Positions 54,098 through 63,193 are shown, counted from the stretch's first letter. The stretch is DNA of 64,000 nucleotides from Halomonas colorata (GCF_014897985.1 NZ_JABUZA010000022.1:1-64000), one strand, 5' to 3'. Notes: a model not told the origin generated them from the letters alone. Numbers and translations: made by a program.

Positions 54098-56623
54098 TTA
54101 CTCGGGTAAGGCATAACCGATCACGTAGTCACCCATCAAGGTACCAAAGGTTCCGTGACCACCGGCCGTTACCACAACGTACTGACGGCCATCGGCGCCG
54201 GTATAGGTCATGGGCGTGGCCTGGCCACCTGCAGGCAGGCGAGCTTTATAAAGCTCTTCACCGGTGGTGATATCGTAACCCCGCAGGTACTGATCCAGCG
54301 TGCCCGACATAAAGGTAACACCGCCTGCGGTGGTCAGCGGGCCGCCGAGTGCCGGAACACCCACGGGCAGGCCAATCGGCAAGCCAAGGGGCATGCTGTC
54401 GCGGGTGGTGCCGTTACGATGTTTCCAGACGACTTCCGCACTTTGCAGATCGATACCCGTTACATCGCCCCAAGACGGTGATTGGCAGGGCAGATCAAAA
54501 ATCGACAGCAGCGGGCCTAGCTCAACAGCATAAGGTGCGCCGGCGTTGGGCTGAAGGCCCTGTTCGCTGGCCGAGCCCTGGCCCTCTTCCACTTCGTCAC
54601 GCGGAATCAAACGTGAAACAAAGGCGAGGTACTTGGCGCCGGTGAACAGTGCCTGACGTTCAGGATCGACCGCGACGCCGCCCCAGTTCATTACGCCGAC
54701 GTTACCCGGGTAAATAATGCTGCCTTCCAGCGACGGCGGCGTGTACTGGCCTTCATAGCGCAATGAATTGAACTGAATACGGCACATCATCTGATCAAAG
54801 GGCGATGCGCCCCACATATCGCGCTCGGTAAGCGGCGGTGGCAATAGGTTCAGCGCTGAGCGTGGCTGTGTTTCTGCCGTCCAGTCACCCTCTACTGCGC
54901 CTTGAGGAACGGGGATTTCTTCAATCGGGACAATGGCTTCACCGGTTTCACGGTTGAGGACATACAGGCTGCCTTGCTTGGTCGGCTGAATCACCGCAGG
55001 CTGGGTGCCTTCATCGGTTGCCAGGTCAATCAGCACGGGCTGGGCTGGCATATCCATATCCCAAAGGTCGTGATGAACAAACTGATAGACCCAAGCCACC
55101 TGGCCTGTTTCGAGCTCAAGCGCGACCAAGCCCGCACTATAGGTTTCATCGTTTTCGGTACGATCCGCGCCGTACTGGTCGGGCGTGGCGTTACCCATGG
55201 GCAGATAAACCAGGCCTAGCTCTTCATCAACGCTGATCGGCGGCCAGACATTAGGCGAGTTGCGGGTATAGGTTTCCCCGTCTTCGATAGGCGTGGTGTC
55301 ATCCGGGTTACCGCTATCCCAGTTCCAGACCAGCTCGCCGGTGCGTACGTCAAAGGCACGGATAACGCCAGACGGCTCATCGGTTGAGCTGTTATCGGTG
55401 ACGTGACCACCTAGAATTACCAGGTTTTCAGTCACGGTGGCAGGCGAGGTGGAGTAGTAGCCGCCCGGATCAAAACCGCCGATATTGCGCGTTAGCTCCA
55501 CCTCACCGTTTTCACCAAACCCTTCGCAGCGTTCGCCGGTATCCGCATTAAGCGCGATCAGGCGGGCATCGGCGGTAGGCAGGTAAAGGCGACGCGGACA
55601 CATGACGTCAGTCTGGCTGATGATCGCCGAGGGAGCATTTTCACCCTCATTCGCAGCGGTGGTTTCAAAGCCACCCAGCAGCGAAACATCGATGTCAAAA
55701 GCATCGCTGTCGGCAAACAGCGCGGAAAGCTCGTCGGTAGTATCTGTGTCAATGGCAGCGTCGGCGCTTTCACCACTGGTGGCGTAGTTGGCTGCATCAT
55801 AATAGGCCAGGCCGCGGCAGGTCATGTGCGCCCAGCCGGAGAAGTCGTCGGCGCCCTGGGTGCTGATTTGTGGGTCGAATTCCCAGATCGTTTCACCGGT
55901 TTCCGGGGAAAGCGCCATGGCGCGGCTGTGTGATGTGCAGATATACAGGCTGTCGTTAACCTTCAGCGGCGTATTCTGGTTAGTGATTTCAGGCGGAGCG
56001 TTGGAGCCGGGCTCATCGCCGGTTTGAATACGCCATACTTCTTCGAGTTCACCGATATTGTCTGGGGTAATCTGGCTAAGCGAGGAGTAGTGCGTGCCTG
56101 CATTGGTGCCGCCATAGGCAGGCCAGTCGTCACCGGCTACCTGGGCCGGGTTCACATCGCCACTTGTGCGGTTCTCTGCGAGGGTGCCCTCTATCTGGGC
56201 CGGGTCATCCATCAAACTGGCAATGGCCACCACGATGGCGGCGGCAATGCTGGCCGTCAGCGCAAGACTTCCGCCGCGTGAGTGGAGCGGTTTGCGCCAC
56301 CAGGGCAGCAGCATGATAATGCCGATGAGGGCAAGAATGGCGACCCGAGGCACCAGTTGCCACCAATCCAAACCGACTTCCCACAATGCCCAAAGCAGTG
56401 TGGCAATTAAAATCAGGGCGTAAAGCCAAAGCGCAGCGCCGCGGCGCATGGCAAGCAGCATGCCGCTAGCCGCAATGCCAATGCCGGCAATCAGGTAATA
56501 GGCGCTGCCGCCTAAGCTAAGCAGCTTGCCGCCGCCGATGGCGAGTGCCAAGCCAGCAACAATAAGCAAAAGACCTAGCAGCAAGGCAGGCCATTTACCG
56601 CGAGTTCGCTTGTTTTCATCCAT
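54098..56623 (-). CDS. gcd: Membrane-bound PQQ-dependent glucose/quinate/shikimate dehydrogenase
   Basis: 841 residues. Five N-terminal membrane helices (about 13-140) are followed by an eight-bladed quinoprotein propeller: DWPAYGGTNAGTHYSSLSQI, W-A-H-M-T-C-R-G-L-A-Y-Y, RNSPNVWPPISVDEELGLVYLPMGN, and H-H-D-L-W-D-M-D-M-P-A-Q-P. It oxidises an aldose such as glucose to the lactone in the periplasm and reduces ubiquinone. PQQ must be supplied to the periplasm; no pqq biosynthesis genes occur in the window and the neighbouring receptor may import it. Acidic insertions (near 275-330) fit a halophile. Confidence 0.93.
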   Translation of the reverse strand: MDENKRTRGKWPALLLGLLLIVAGLALAIGGGKLLSLGGSAYYLIAGIGIAASGMLLAMRRGAALWLYALILIATLLWALWEVGLDWWQLVPRVAILALIGIIMLLPWWRKPLHSRGGSLALTASIAAAIVVAIASLMDDPAQIEGTLAENRTSGDVNPAQVAGDDWPAYGGTNAGTHYSSLSQITPDNIGELEEVWRIQTGDEPGSNAPPEITNQNTPLKVNDSLYICTSHSRAMALSPETGETIWEFDPQISTQGADDFSGWAHMTCRGLAYYDAANYATSGESADAAIDTDTTDELSALFADSDAFDIDVSLLGGFETTAANEGENAPSAIISQTDVMCPRRLYLPTADARLIALNADTGERCEGFGENGEVELTRNIGGFDPGGYYSTSPATVTENLVILGGHVTDNSSTDEPSGVIRAFDVRTGELVWNWDSGNPDDTTPIEDGETYTRNSPNVWPPISVDEELGLVYLPMGNATPDQYGADRTENDETYSAGLVALELETGQVAWVYQFVHHDLWDMDMPAQPVLIDLATDEGTQPAVIQPTKQGSLYVLNRETGEAIVPIEEIPVPQGAVEGDWTAETQPRSALNLLPPPLTERDMWGASPFDQMMCRIQFNSLRYEGQYTPPSLEGSIIYPGNVGVMNWGGVAVDPERQALFTGAKYLAFVSRLIPRDEVEEGQGSASEQGLQPNAGAPYAVELGPLLSIFDLPCQSPSWGDVTGIDLQSAEVVWKHRNGTTRDSMPLGLPIGLPVGVPALGGPLTTAGGVTFMSGTLDQYLRGYDITTGEELYKARLPAGGQATPMTYTGADGRQYVVVTAGGHGTFGTLMGDYVIGYALPE

Positions 56624-56809
56624 GAGAGTTCCCCTGTTAGCAACGTATTAAGGGTTAGCAGGCGATGGCGCCAGCTAACCGCTGGCAACGTGCGCTAACC
56701 CATCAGTCGGTGCAAACGATGGGTTAAAACACATTGGCTTGACGGTTATTTTAATTATCAATTCGCTTTTGGTCGAACTGATTTGAGAATTAATCTTGGC
56801 CAAAAAAAA

Positions 56810-56838
56810 CAGGGCCGTCCCTCAAGAGGGCGGCCCTG
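56810..56838 (-). terminator. Terminator of the MDR oxidoreductase gene
   Basis: CAGGGCCGTCCCTC (56810-56823) pairs with GAGGGCGGCCCTG (56826-56838). A run of eight A on the plus strand at 56802-56809 gives a T tail for the minus-strand transcript. Confidence 0.88.
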
Positions 56839-56876
56839 CACATTACTCAAGCAGCGTACGCTTAGAAACAGCGGTA

Positions 56877-57881
56877 TTAATCTGTCAATTTAACCAGCAT
56901 CTTGCCTGTATTGCCGCCTTGGAACAGTTCCAGAAACGCATCGGGTGTCTGTTCCAGACCCTCTTTAACCGTCTCTTTATAATCGATATCGCCTGCGGCT
57001 ACCTGCGGTGCCACTTCTTTAAGAAACTCGGGGTAATGCTCCCAGTGATCTGCCACGATGAACCCTTGCATCCTGGCTTTACGCACAACCATCTGCGACA
57101 GATTGCTGGGCCCCGGCGTGGGTTTTTCAGCATTATAGGTATCGATCATGCCGCACACGGCAATGCGAGCGCCTTCATTTAGCTGGCTTAACGCCGCTTC
57201 CAGGCAAATGCCGCCGACATTTTCGTAATACACATCGATGCCTTCCGGGCTTGCAAGCTGTATAGCGTCGCTGAGCTCTTGGGCGCCCCGATCCTTATAG
57301 GTAACCGGCTCCACGCCCAGCGATTCAAGCCAGGCGAGCTTATGTGCGGCGCCGGCAATGCCCACTACATGACAACCTTTAGCCTTGGCCAGTTGAACTA
57401 CCAATGAGCCAACGGCACCGCTTGCCGCACTTACCAGAACGTTGTCACCGGGGCGGCATTCGGCAATAAGATTAAGGCCGGTCCAGGCCGTCATGCCCGG
57501 CATGCCCAGCACTCCAAGGTACGCTTGCTCGGGCACCTTGGCATCAGGCAGTGGATAAACGCCTGCCGAAGAAATCTGTGCAATATCGCGCCAGCCGCCC
57601 ATGTGGCTCACGATGTCGCCCTCTTTCAGGCGCTCATCGTTTGAGGCGATCACTTCACCAATCGCACCGCCTTCCATGGGCTGGCCAAGACGAAAGGGCG
57701 CAACGTATGTGTGCTGACCGCTCATGCGGCCGCGCATGTAGGGATCCACGGAAAGCCAGCGGTTGCGAATGCGCACTTCGCCCGGATTGAGCTCAGGGAG
57801 TTCCTGGGTTTTTAGAGTAAACAGCTCGCGCTCGGGCAGGCCGTTGGGATAGTCGGTAAGCGTAAAATAACGCGATTGCAT
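56877..57881 (-). CDS. NADP-dependent oxidoreductase, MDR (CurA-like) family
   Basis: 334 residues from the ATG at 57881 (GCAGGAGGC upstream; an upstream ATG at 57902 is in the leader). Zinc-independent medium-chain reductase of the CurA/prostaglandin-reductase type: R-N-R-W-L-S-V-D-P-Y-M-R-G-R-M near 40, the nucleotide-binding A-A-S-G-A-V-G-S-L-V, and Y-Y-E-N-V-G-G. Reduces enones or related alkenals with NADPH. Stand-alone gene with its own terminator. Confidence 0.92.
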   Translation of the reverse strand: MQSRYFTLTDYPNGLPERELFTLKTQELPELNPGEVRIRNRWLSVDPYMRGRMSGQHTYVAPFRLGQPMEGGAIGEVIASNDERLKEGDIVSHMGGWRDIAQISSAGVYPLPDAKVPEQAYLGVLGMPGMTAWTGLNLIAECRPGDNVLVSAASGAVGSLVVQLAKAKGCHVVGIAGAAHKLAWLESLGVEPVTYKDRGAQELSDAIQLASPEGIDVYYENVGGICLEAALSQLNEGARIAVCGMIDTYNAEKPTPGPSNLSQMVVRKARMQGFIVADHWEHYPEFLKEVAPQVAAGDIDYKETVKEGLEQTPDAFLELFQGGNTGKMLVKLTD

Positions 57882-57991
57882 GGGTGCCTCCTGCAAAGCC
57901 ATGTCGGATCAATGTACTTGCAGCATAGAGATCATTAACCTGCTTGCAAGTTCGTTATTTTTTTACAGTGTCGTTTTTTTTGGCAAAAAAA

Positions 57992-58017
57992 TAGGGCGCT
58001 CTGTTGAGAGCGCCCTA
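57992..58017 (-). terminator. Terminator of the RlpA-like gene
   Basis: TAGGGCGCTCT (57992-58002), GTTG, AGAGCGCCCTA (58007-58017): an 11-bp perfect stem preceded on the plus strand by a long A run, which gives a T tail for the minus-strand transcript. Confidence 0.88.
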
Positions 58018-58094
58018 TACGATATTACGAACAGCGTGACTAGAATTGCGTTGAGCGGCTAAGGGGTACCACACACTTACGGGTATGTTATCCG

Positions 58095-58475
58095 TTAATC
58101 CAGCAACGTGACCATAACAGGGGCCGTACCACGGCGCAGCATACCTAATGCACGGGCTGCCCGCTTTGAGAGATCAATAATGCGTCCTTGAACAAACGGA
58201 CCGCGATCATTGATCAGTACCTCTACTTCTTGCCCGGTATCAGGGCGGGTCACCAGCACTTTCGATCCAAACGGCAGGCTTGGGTGAGCGGCCGTTAGTG
58301 CCTGCTGGTCAAAGGCTTCTCCGCTGGCAGTGAGAGCGCCTTGAAAGCGGTCACTGTAGTAGGAGGCAACGCCTTCTTGTCCATCTATATCGTTTGCGAA
58401 CGCGCTATTTGCTGTAATAGCTAAAAGCAATACAGCTAAACAACTCGTTCGGAGTAGTCGTGTAGGGGCTCCCAT
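58095..58475 (-). CDS. RlpA-like double-psi beta-barrel protein
   Basis: 126 residues, about half the size of E. coli RlpA. A signal peptide ends near AFA-ND; there is no lipobox Cys at the cleavage site and no SPOR domain. The RlpA core is complete: [35 protein letters not shown] and V-L-I-N-D-R-G-P-F. RlpA proteins cleave denuded glycan strands of peptidoglycan; this short form may be active without septal targeting. Confidence 0.88.
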   Translation of the reverse strand: MGAPTRLLRTSCLAVLLLAITANSAFANDIDGQEGVASYYSDRFQGALTASGEAFDQQALTAAHPSLPFGSKVLVTRPDTGQEVEVLINDRGPFVQGRIIDLSKRAARALGMLRRGTAPVMVTLLD

Positions 58476-58791
58476 TGGAGTACCTCAGTTATTCGTGTCG
58501 AGAGTCTCGCAAGTTTCAATGAGGTGCCGGATCGGCGAAGCGATGGTAACGCGCCTGGATAAGCTCGGCAAGCTTTAAGACGTTCGACGCAATTGGCCCC
58601 AAAATTACGTTTTTTCTGCTGCTTGCGTTATGCCCTTTTATTTCAGCGGTTTAAAGAGATAGGTCAAAATATAAGTAAAGTTGTTTTGGTACATTAAAAT
58701 GATATCGCTCATTGAGCATTTTACTTACCATTGCATATGGTTAAGTACTGAGAAACAACCCACTGTTTTATCTTTTATCAAGGGCGCACTA
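58476..58791. other. Intergenic region between RlpA-like and PPC-repeat genes
   Basis: 316 bp between divergent genes, increasingly AT-rich from 58590. It must carry both promoters. No clear operator, repeat or small ORF was seen. Confidence 0.5.
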
Positions 58792-60234
58792 ATGGCTAAA
58801 TCCTCTCCTTTTGCATTAATAGTGGTTGCGGCAGGCGGTGCTGTTGTCGGCTTTTTAGTCGCCCAGAGCCTGCCTTCTGAAACGTTTGCATCTGACCCCG
58901 TATCGGCATCAGAAACGGCTGAGCAAAGCGCAACGCCTAGCGCATTAGCAGAGCTTGAAAGCGTGACGCTGGGCGAACGCATGGCAGGAGAAATTACTTC
59001 CAGCGACATGCTTAACGGTAACGATGGCAGCCGCTATGACCGTTACGCAATCAGCCTGGAAGAGGGAGATCTGGTCGAATTTAGCCTGCGTGGCGCCTTG
59101 AACGGTGTGGTCGCGCTTTATGATGATCAATTGCAGTTGCTCAGCAACGCGCCCACCGCCCGCCATCGTATTGAAGAAAGTGGCGATTATATGGTGGTGG
59201 TCAGCGGTGCTGATGGAAGCAGCTACGGGCCTTATACGCTCAATAGCCGAGTAATTGAGCTAAGTGGCGATAATGCTCTGAGCGTTGATGCTCCCTTGGA
59301 CAGCTGGCTGGATGGCTCGTCGAGCGAATTTACCCTGACCATCGAAGAAGCGGGTATGTATCAGGTCGAAATGCGTTCTGATGAGTTTGACGCCTATCTG
59401 GTGCTCGAAGGTCCTAATGGCTATCGGCGTGAAGATGATGATAGCGCCGGGAATCTAGATGCCCGCATCTCTGACTTTCTGGCCCCCGGCGATTACACGC
59501 TGACTGCCAGCGCCCCTTATGGTGAAAGTGCGGGCCTTTTCACATTGTCGGCTGAACCGCGTGAACTGCCAGGCGATGGCGAGCTGCGTAACGATGGCAC
59601 GATTGCGCCTAGCGACTCGTTAAACGGCTGGTTTAGTGGCCAAGAGCTTACCTATCAGGTAGAGGTGGAGGAAGCGGGCATGTACCAGATTGATATGGCC
59701 TCTGACGATATCGATGCCTATCTGGTGCTTGAAGGCCCTAACGGCTATTACCGTGAAGACGATGACAGTGGCGGTAACCTGGATGCACGCATTGCCGACT
59801 TTCTTGAGCCGGGCACCTATCAGTTAACCGCACGCACTGCGTACGGCAACGATAGCGGGCTGTTTAGCGTTACCATGGAGCCACGCGAGCTGCCGGAAGG
59901 CGTTGAGCTGCGTAACGACGGTGCGCTAACGCCGGATGAAACGTTAAGCGGCTGGTTTAACGGTGAATCGCTGACCTATCAGCTTGAGCTTGATGAAAGT
60001 TCATTGGTAACGGTGGATATGCGCTCCAGTGATTTTGATGCTTACCTGGAGCTTGAAGGCGAAGGCGTAGCTTACAGCGACGACGATGGTGGCACCGGCA
60101 CCGATGCACGCCTGCAGCAACAGCTGCTACCGGGCATGTATACGATCATCGCACGTGGCTTCAGCGGTATGGACAGCGGGCTTTTTGAGCTGGAAGTAAG
60201 CGCTGAGCCAACACAAATGCAGCCTAGTATGTAA
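58792..60234 (+). CDS. Exported protein with four tandem PPC-like domains
   Basis: 480 residues from the ATG at 58792 (AAGGGC upstream); the frame to 58681 adds unlikely residues. An N-terminal signal or anchor helix (about 5-25) is followed by a linker and four copies of a roughly 105-residue beta domain resembling pre-peptidase C-terminal (PPC) domains, at about 60-155, 165-270, 270-377 and 378-475. The middle two are close to identical in F-D-A-Y-L-V-L-E-G-P-N-G-Y and E-D-D-D-S-x-G-N-L-D-A-R, an acidic loop that may bind calcium. No peptidase domain is attached. Possibly a surface or periplasmic binding protein. Confidence 0.8.
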   Translation: MAKSSPFALIVVAAGGAVVGFLVAQSLPSETFASDPVSASETAEQSATPSALAELESVTLGERMAGEITSSDMLNGNDGSRYDRYAISLEEGDLVEFSLRGALNGVVALYDDQLQLLSNAPTARHRIEESGDYMVVVSGADGSSYGPYTLNSRVIELSGDNALSVDAPLDSWLDGSSSEFTLTIEEAGMYQVEMRSDEFDAYLVLEGPNGYRREDDDSAGNLDARISDFLAPGDYTLTASAPYGESAGLFTLSAEPRELPGDGELRNDGTIAPSDSLNGWFSGQELTYQVEVEEAGMYQIDMASDDIDAYLVLEGPNGYYREDDDSGGNLDARIADFLEPGTYQLTARTAYGNDSGLFSVTMEPRELPEGVELRNDGALTPDETLSGWFNGESLTYQLELDESSLVTVDMRSSDFDAYLELEGEGVAYSDDDGGTGTDARLQQQLLPGMYTIIARGFSGMDSGLFELEVSAEPTQMQPSM

Positions 60235-60255
60235 TTCGTTATAGCTTGAGATGAT

Positions 60256-60288
60256 AACGCCCTTGTCCACTATGTGGGCAAGGGCGTT
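60256..60288 (+). terminator. Terminator after the PPC-repeat gene
   Basis: AACGCCCTTG and CAAGGGCGTT form the outer stem with CCAC/GTGG inside and a TAT loop, followed by TT. It lies about 20 bp past the stop. Confidence 0.85.
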
Positions 60289-60348
60289 TACGTTTGGCTA
60301 GTCTCAATCTTAACTTGCGGCAAGAGTCGTAGAACAGGGAGGTAAGGC

Positions 60349-61122
60349 ATGTCAGGTTGGAAAATAAGTGTATTCCCCATCACCGCATTGCTGTTAAGCG
60401 GTTGTCAGTCGGCTGAGACCGATATGAGTAATACCAGTCCCTTGGTATATCAGCCGTTGGAAAAGCAGTACGTTTCACCCGAGTGCCAGGGCGAGCACTG
60501 CTCAACGGTGCAGATATCAGCGTTAACATTTCCAGATGCCCCGACGCTGACGGATGAGTTGCAAACGCGCTTACTGACGCTTGCCATGGGCATTACGGAT
60601 GGGGCCGAAACGCCAGCACAGGACTGGGATAGCTACGCCCAGGATTTCTTTGTGCGTGCTGACGAGGATCGAGACGTACTGCCGCAATTTATGGCCAGTG
60701 ACGCGCAGCTGGAGGCTAGTATTTACGCCCAGCACGATGATCTTTTAGTGCTTGAGCTCACAAGCTACGTCTACCACGCCGGGCAAGCGCACGGTCTGCC
60801 GTCTACGGTGTTTATGGTCATTGATGAGCGCCAGCAGAGCGTTGTTAGCTTGAATGACATGTTGATAAGCGGTCAGCAGGAGGCGTTTCAAGAAGCATTG
60901 GCCCAGGCCCACAAGCGGTGGATGGCCGAGCTGGATTATGACGATCAATATGCCAAAAGCTGGCCACTAGGCGAAAACCATAATGCGGCGCCGCTGGAAG
61001 ACAGCTGGGTGATCAAATACAACGTCTACGAAATTGCTCCCTACGCCGTCGGCCAGCCAGAACTCACGATACCCTTGGAGGCTTTACAAGGCGTGGCTAA
61101 GCCTCGCTATTTAGGCCCGTGA
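60349..61122 (+). CDS. Lipoprotein with DUF3298/RsiV-like domain
   Basis: 257 residues. A lipobox (LLSGC, Cys near 19) follows the signal. The C-terminal part has the DUF3298 signature (Y-H-A-G-Q-A-H-G, here with A-G-Q instead of the usual G-G-A) and P-Y-A-V-G-Q-P-E-L-T-I-P, as in RsiV-type and lipoprotein YbaY/YjfO-like exported proteins. Function unknown. Confidence 0.8.
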   Translation: MSGWKISVFPITALLLSGCQSAETDMSNTSPLVYQPLEKQYVSPECQGEHCSTVQISALTFPDAPTLTDELQTRLLTLAMGITDGAETPAQDWDSYAQDFFVRADEDRDVLPQFMASDAQLEASIYAQHDDLLVLELTSYVYHAGQAHGLPSTVFMVIDERQQSVVSLNDMLISGQQEAFQEALAQAHKRWMAELDYDDQYAKSWPLGENHNAAPLEDSWVIKYNVYEIAPYAVGQPELTIPLEALQGVAKPRYLGP

Positions 61123-61125
61123 ATT

Positions 61126-61358
61126 TACGCTAAATTCTTGTCCGCTGTCCTGATGCCGTCGACATTGTTATTGAGGTAGACCTTGATGAGCCGGCAGAAG
61201 AAAGCCAGGGCCACCCTCTAGAATATCGCTGGTGGTCCCTGGCTGATTTGCACAACGCTACTGACAATGCGTTTACACCGAGCTGGCTGCCTGAATTGTT
61301 GGCCAGCGTGCAGGTGAGCGAACCGCCGTTGTCGCCTTCTTTATCGGCCAGCGTTTAA
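61126..61358 (+). pseudogene. 5'-truncated gene remnant, NUDIX-like tail
   Basis: After an in-frame TAA near 61134 the frame stays open for about 74 codons to TAA at 61356-61358: V-D-I-V-I-E-V-D-L-D-E-P-A-E-E-S, then H-P-L-E-Y-R-W-W-S-L-A-D-L-H and T-P-S-W-L-P-E-L-L. No in-frame ATG or Shine-Dalgarno opens it. The E-Y-R-W-W-S-L segment resembles the C-terminal part of NUDIX hydrolases, and the NUDIX box is missing. It overlaps the 3' end of the convergent exporter gene by 18 bp. Likely a decayed copy. Confidence 0.45.
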
Positions 61359-62219
61359 GCAGCCAATAACCACCAGCAGGGCGGCGGTGGGTAAGCGCCA
61401 GTCGAGTACGCTTACGCCAGCGAGCACCAGCAAGAAACCCGCTAAAATGGGTACGCCATAAGCAAGGCTGCCCACTAAACTTGCATGTCCCCAACGCAGG
61501 GCTTTATCCCAAGCCACCATGGCTACTCCATACGGGCCCAAACCCAGTGCCACGCCAGCAAGCAGCGCTTCACTGCTGGGCAGAACAAGCTGACCTTCCA
61601 TCCCGATGCTGGCAATAGTGGCGATTGCGCAGGCAATCAATAGCATGCGGGGTAGAAGAGGGGTAATCGAAACCGGGGCGGCCTGGCTTAACCATGAATA
61701 GAGTGCCCAGCAGCAAGCTGCCAGCAGGGCAAGCCCGTACCCTAACGTCGCGCCGCCCAAGCCATTACTGATCGCCTGCGGTATCAGCAGAATAGCCGCG
61801 CCTGAAAAGGCAATTAAAGCCCCGATAATACCTGCCAGGCGTATCCGGCCAAAGCGGCTCCACTGGCTTAACAGCACGAACAATACCGGCCAAGTGTAGG
61901 TAATAAGTGCAGCCTCGGCCGCCGGGGCAAGGCGCATGCCGATAAAGTAAGTGCTGACCGCGCCGAGTATCAACAGCGGAATACCGACCCAGATGCCCAG
62001 CTGCCAGTTCAAGCTGCAGCTTGTTACATTAACGCGGCGACTTAACGGCAGGGTGGCAAAGGCTCCCGCTAGCAGCGTTAACGCTGTTAGCTGAAGCGGA
62101 GAAGAGGTATGGGCACGTTCGGCAAGTAGTGGCGCCACGCTCCATAGGATGACGGCCACCAACGCGGCGCCAACACTATACCAACGAGGAAACACAATAG
62201 GGGAGTGAGTACGTTGCAT
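61341..62219 (-). CDS. EamA/DMT transporter, YddG-like exporter
   Basis: 292 residues with ten helices in two EamA repeats. The W-S-V-A-P-L-L-A-E-R opening and Y-T-W-P-V-L-F-V-L-L-S in the first repeat resemble YddG (aromatic amino acid exporter). Divergent from a LysR regulator gene, which probably controls it in response to an amino acid or related metabolite. The substrate is inferred. Confidence 0.85.
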   Translation of the reverse strand: MQRTHSPIVFPRWYSVGAALVAVILWSVAPLLAERAHTSSPLQLTALTLLAGAFATLPLSRRVNVTSCSLNWQLGIWVGIPLLILGAVSTYFIGMRLAPAAEAALITYTWPVLFVLLSQWSRFGRIRLAGIIGALIAFSGAAILLIPQAISNGLGGATLGYGLALLAACCWALYSWLSQAAPVSITPLLPRMLLIACAIATIASIGMEGQLVLPSSEALLAGVALGLGPYGVAMVAWDKALRWGHASLVGSLAYGVPILAGFLLVLAGVSVLDWRLPTAALLVVIGCLNAGR

Positions 62220-62272
62220 GAGCGGTCTCCTTGCCTAGAACATGTGCAAAGCAGCATACTCGTCAATAACAC

Positions 62273-62307
62273 ATCACAATATCGATCTTTTGTGATTAAT
62301 TTAATCA
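62273..62307. promoter_or_regulatory. Two overlapping palindromes between exporter and LysR genes
   Basis: ATCACAA (62273-62279) and TTGTGAT (62290-62296) form a 7-10-7 inverted repeat of the LysR box type; overlapping it, TGATTAA-T-TTAATCA (62293-62307) is a perfect 7-1-7 palindrome. Both lie in the 101-bp gap shared by the divergent genes, where the LysR protein should bind. Confidence 0.6.
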
Positions 62308-62320
62308 AGAATGGTGATAT

Positions 62321-63193
62321 ATGCGTGCGCCAACGTTAGATCTCACCCTGCTGCGTACGCTAGTGGCGATTGCCGATACTGGTAGCGTCACGGCGGCTGC
62401 CAAACGGCTGGATTACACCCAGTCCACCGTGAGCATGCAGCTTCAGCGGCTGGAGGCTCAGTTGGCGCTCAGCCTGCATGAACGTGAAGGACGGCGTATC
62501 CGCTTTACCCCTGACGGTGAGCGGCTGCTTACCCACGCGCGTCGCCTATTGGCGCTTAACGACGAAGCGTGGGGCGATATGCAGGCCCAGCAGGTGACCG
62601 GAGATTTGACCCTGGGCATTCCGGAAGACTACGCCTCGCTGTTGCCATCGGTGTTTGCTTACTTTCATCAGCTTTATCCGGCCGTCGGGTTAAAGGTAAT
62701 CTGCGGAACAAGCGCGCACTTGGTCGAGCAGGTTAAAGCCGCCGAGCTTGATTTAGCCTTGGTAACACGCCAGCGCAACTCGCCGGGCGGTGATGTTATC
62801 CGCCGCGAGCCGTTGGTCTGGGCGGTGGGGGTTAACCAGCAGCCGCTACTCAGCGACCCGATACCGTTGGCCCTTTATTCGCCCGGCGCCGACGTATTTA
62901 GAGAAGTCGCCGAGCAGGCTCTGCATGGCGCGGGACGTAATTGGCGGGTGGCTTATACCAGTCAGTCCATGGCGGGGTTGGCGCCTATCGTCATTGCCGG
63001 GCTTGCCGTGGTAGTGGTAACGCGCAGTATGTTGACGCCTTCACTACGCCCGTTGGATGAAAGTAGCGGCTTGCCAGCCTTGCCCATGATTGAGTTGGCA
63101 CTGCACCGTGCGCCCCACCGGCCATCAGAGCCGGCCCGGCGTTTAGGTGAGTTGATCCGTGAACAGTTAGCTGCCCCTAGTGAGGCGCTATAA
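62321..63193 (+). CDS. LysR family transcriptional regulator
   Basis: 290 residues. N-terminal HTH (L-L-R-T-L-V-A-I-A-D-T-G-S-V-T-A-A-A-K-R-L, Y-T-Q-S-T-V-S-M-Q-L) and the type-2 substrate domain with LTLGIPEDYA. Divergent from the YddG-like exporter gene, its probable target. Palindromes lie between them. Confidence 0.93.
   Translation: MRAPTLDLTLLRTLVAIADTGSVTAAAKRLDYTQSTVSMQLQRLEAQLALSLHEREGRRIRFTPDGERLLTHARRLLALNDEAWGDMQAQQVTGDLTLGIPEDYASLLPSVFAYFHQLYPAVGLKVICGTSAHLVEQVKAAELDLALVTRQRNSPGGDVIRREPLVWAVGVNQQPLLSDPIPLALYSPGADVFREVAEQALHGAGRNWRVAYTSQSMAGLAPIVIAGLAVVVVTRSMLTPSLRPLDESSGLPALPMIELALHRAPHRPSEPARRLGELIREQLAAPSEAL

Noticed and set aside
54902..55219. Long plus-strand ORFs inside gcd and other genes
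   Set aside because: They lie opposite strong coding sequence with no Shine-Dalgarno or recognisable protein. They are frame shadows, as are the other long antisense frames over fec, FUSC, aas and S8 genes.
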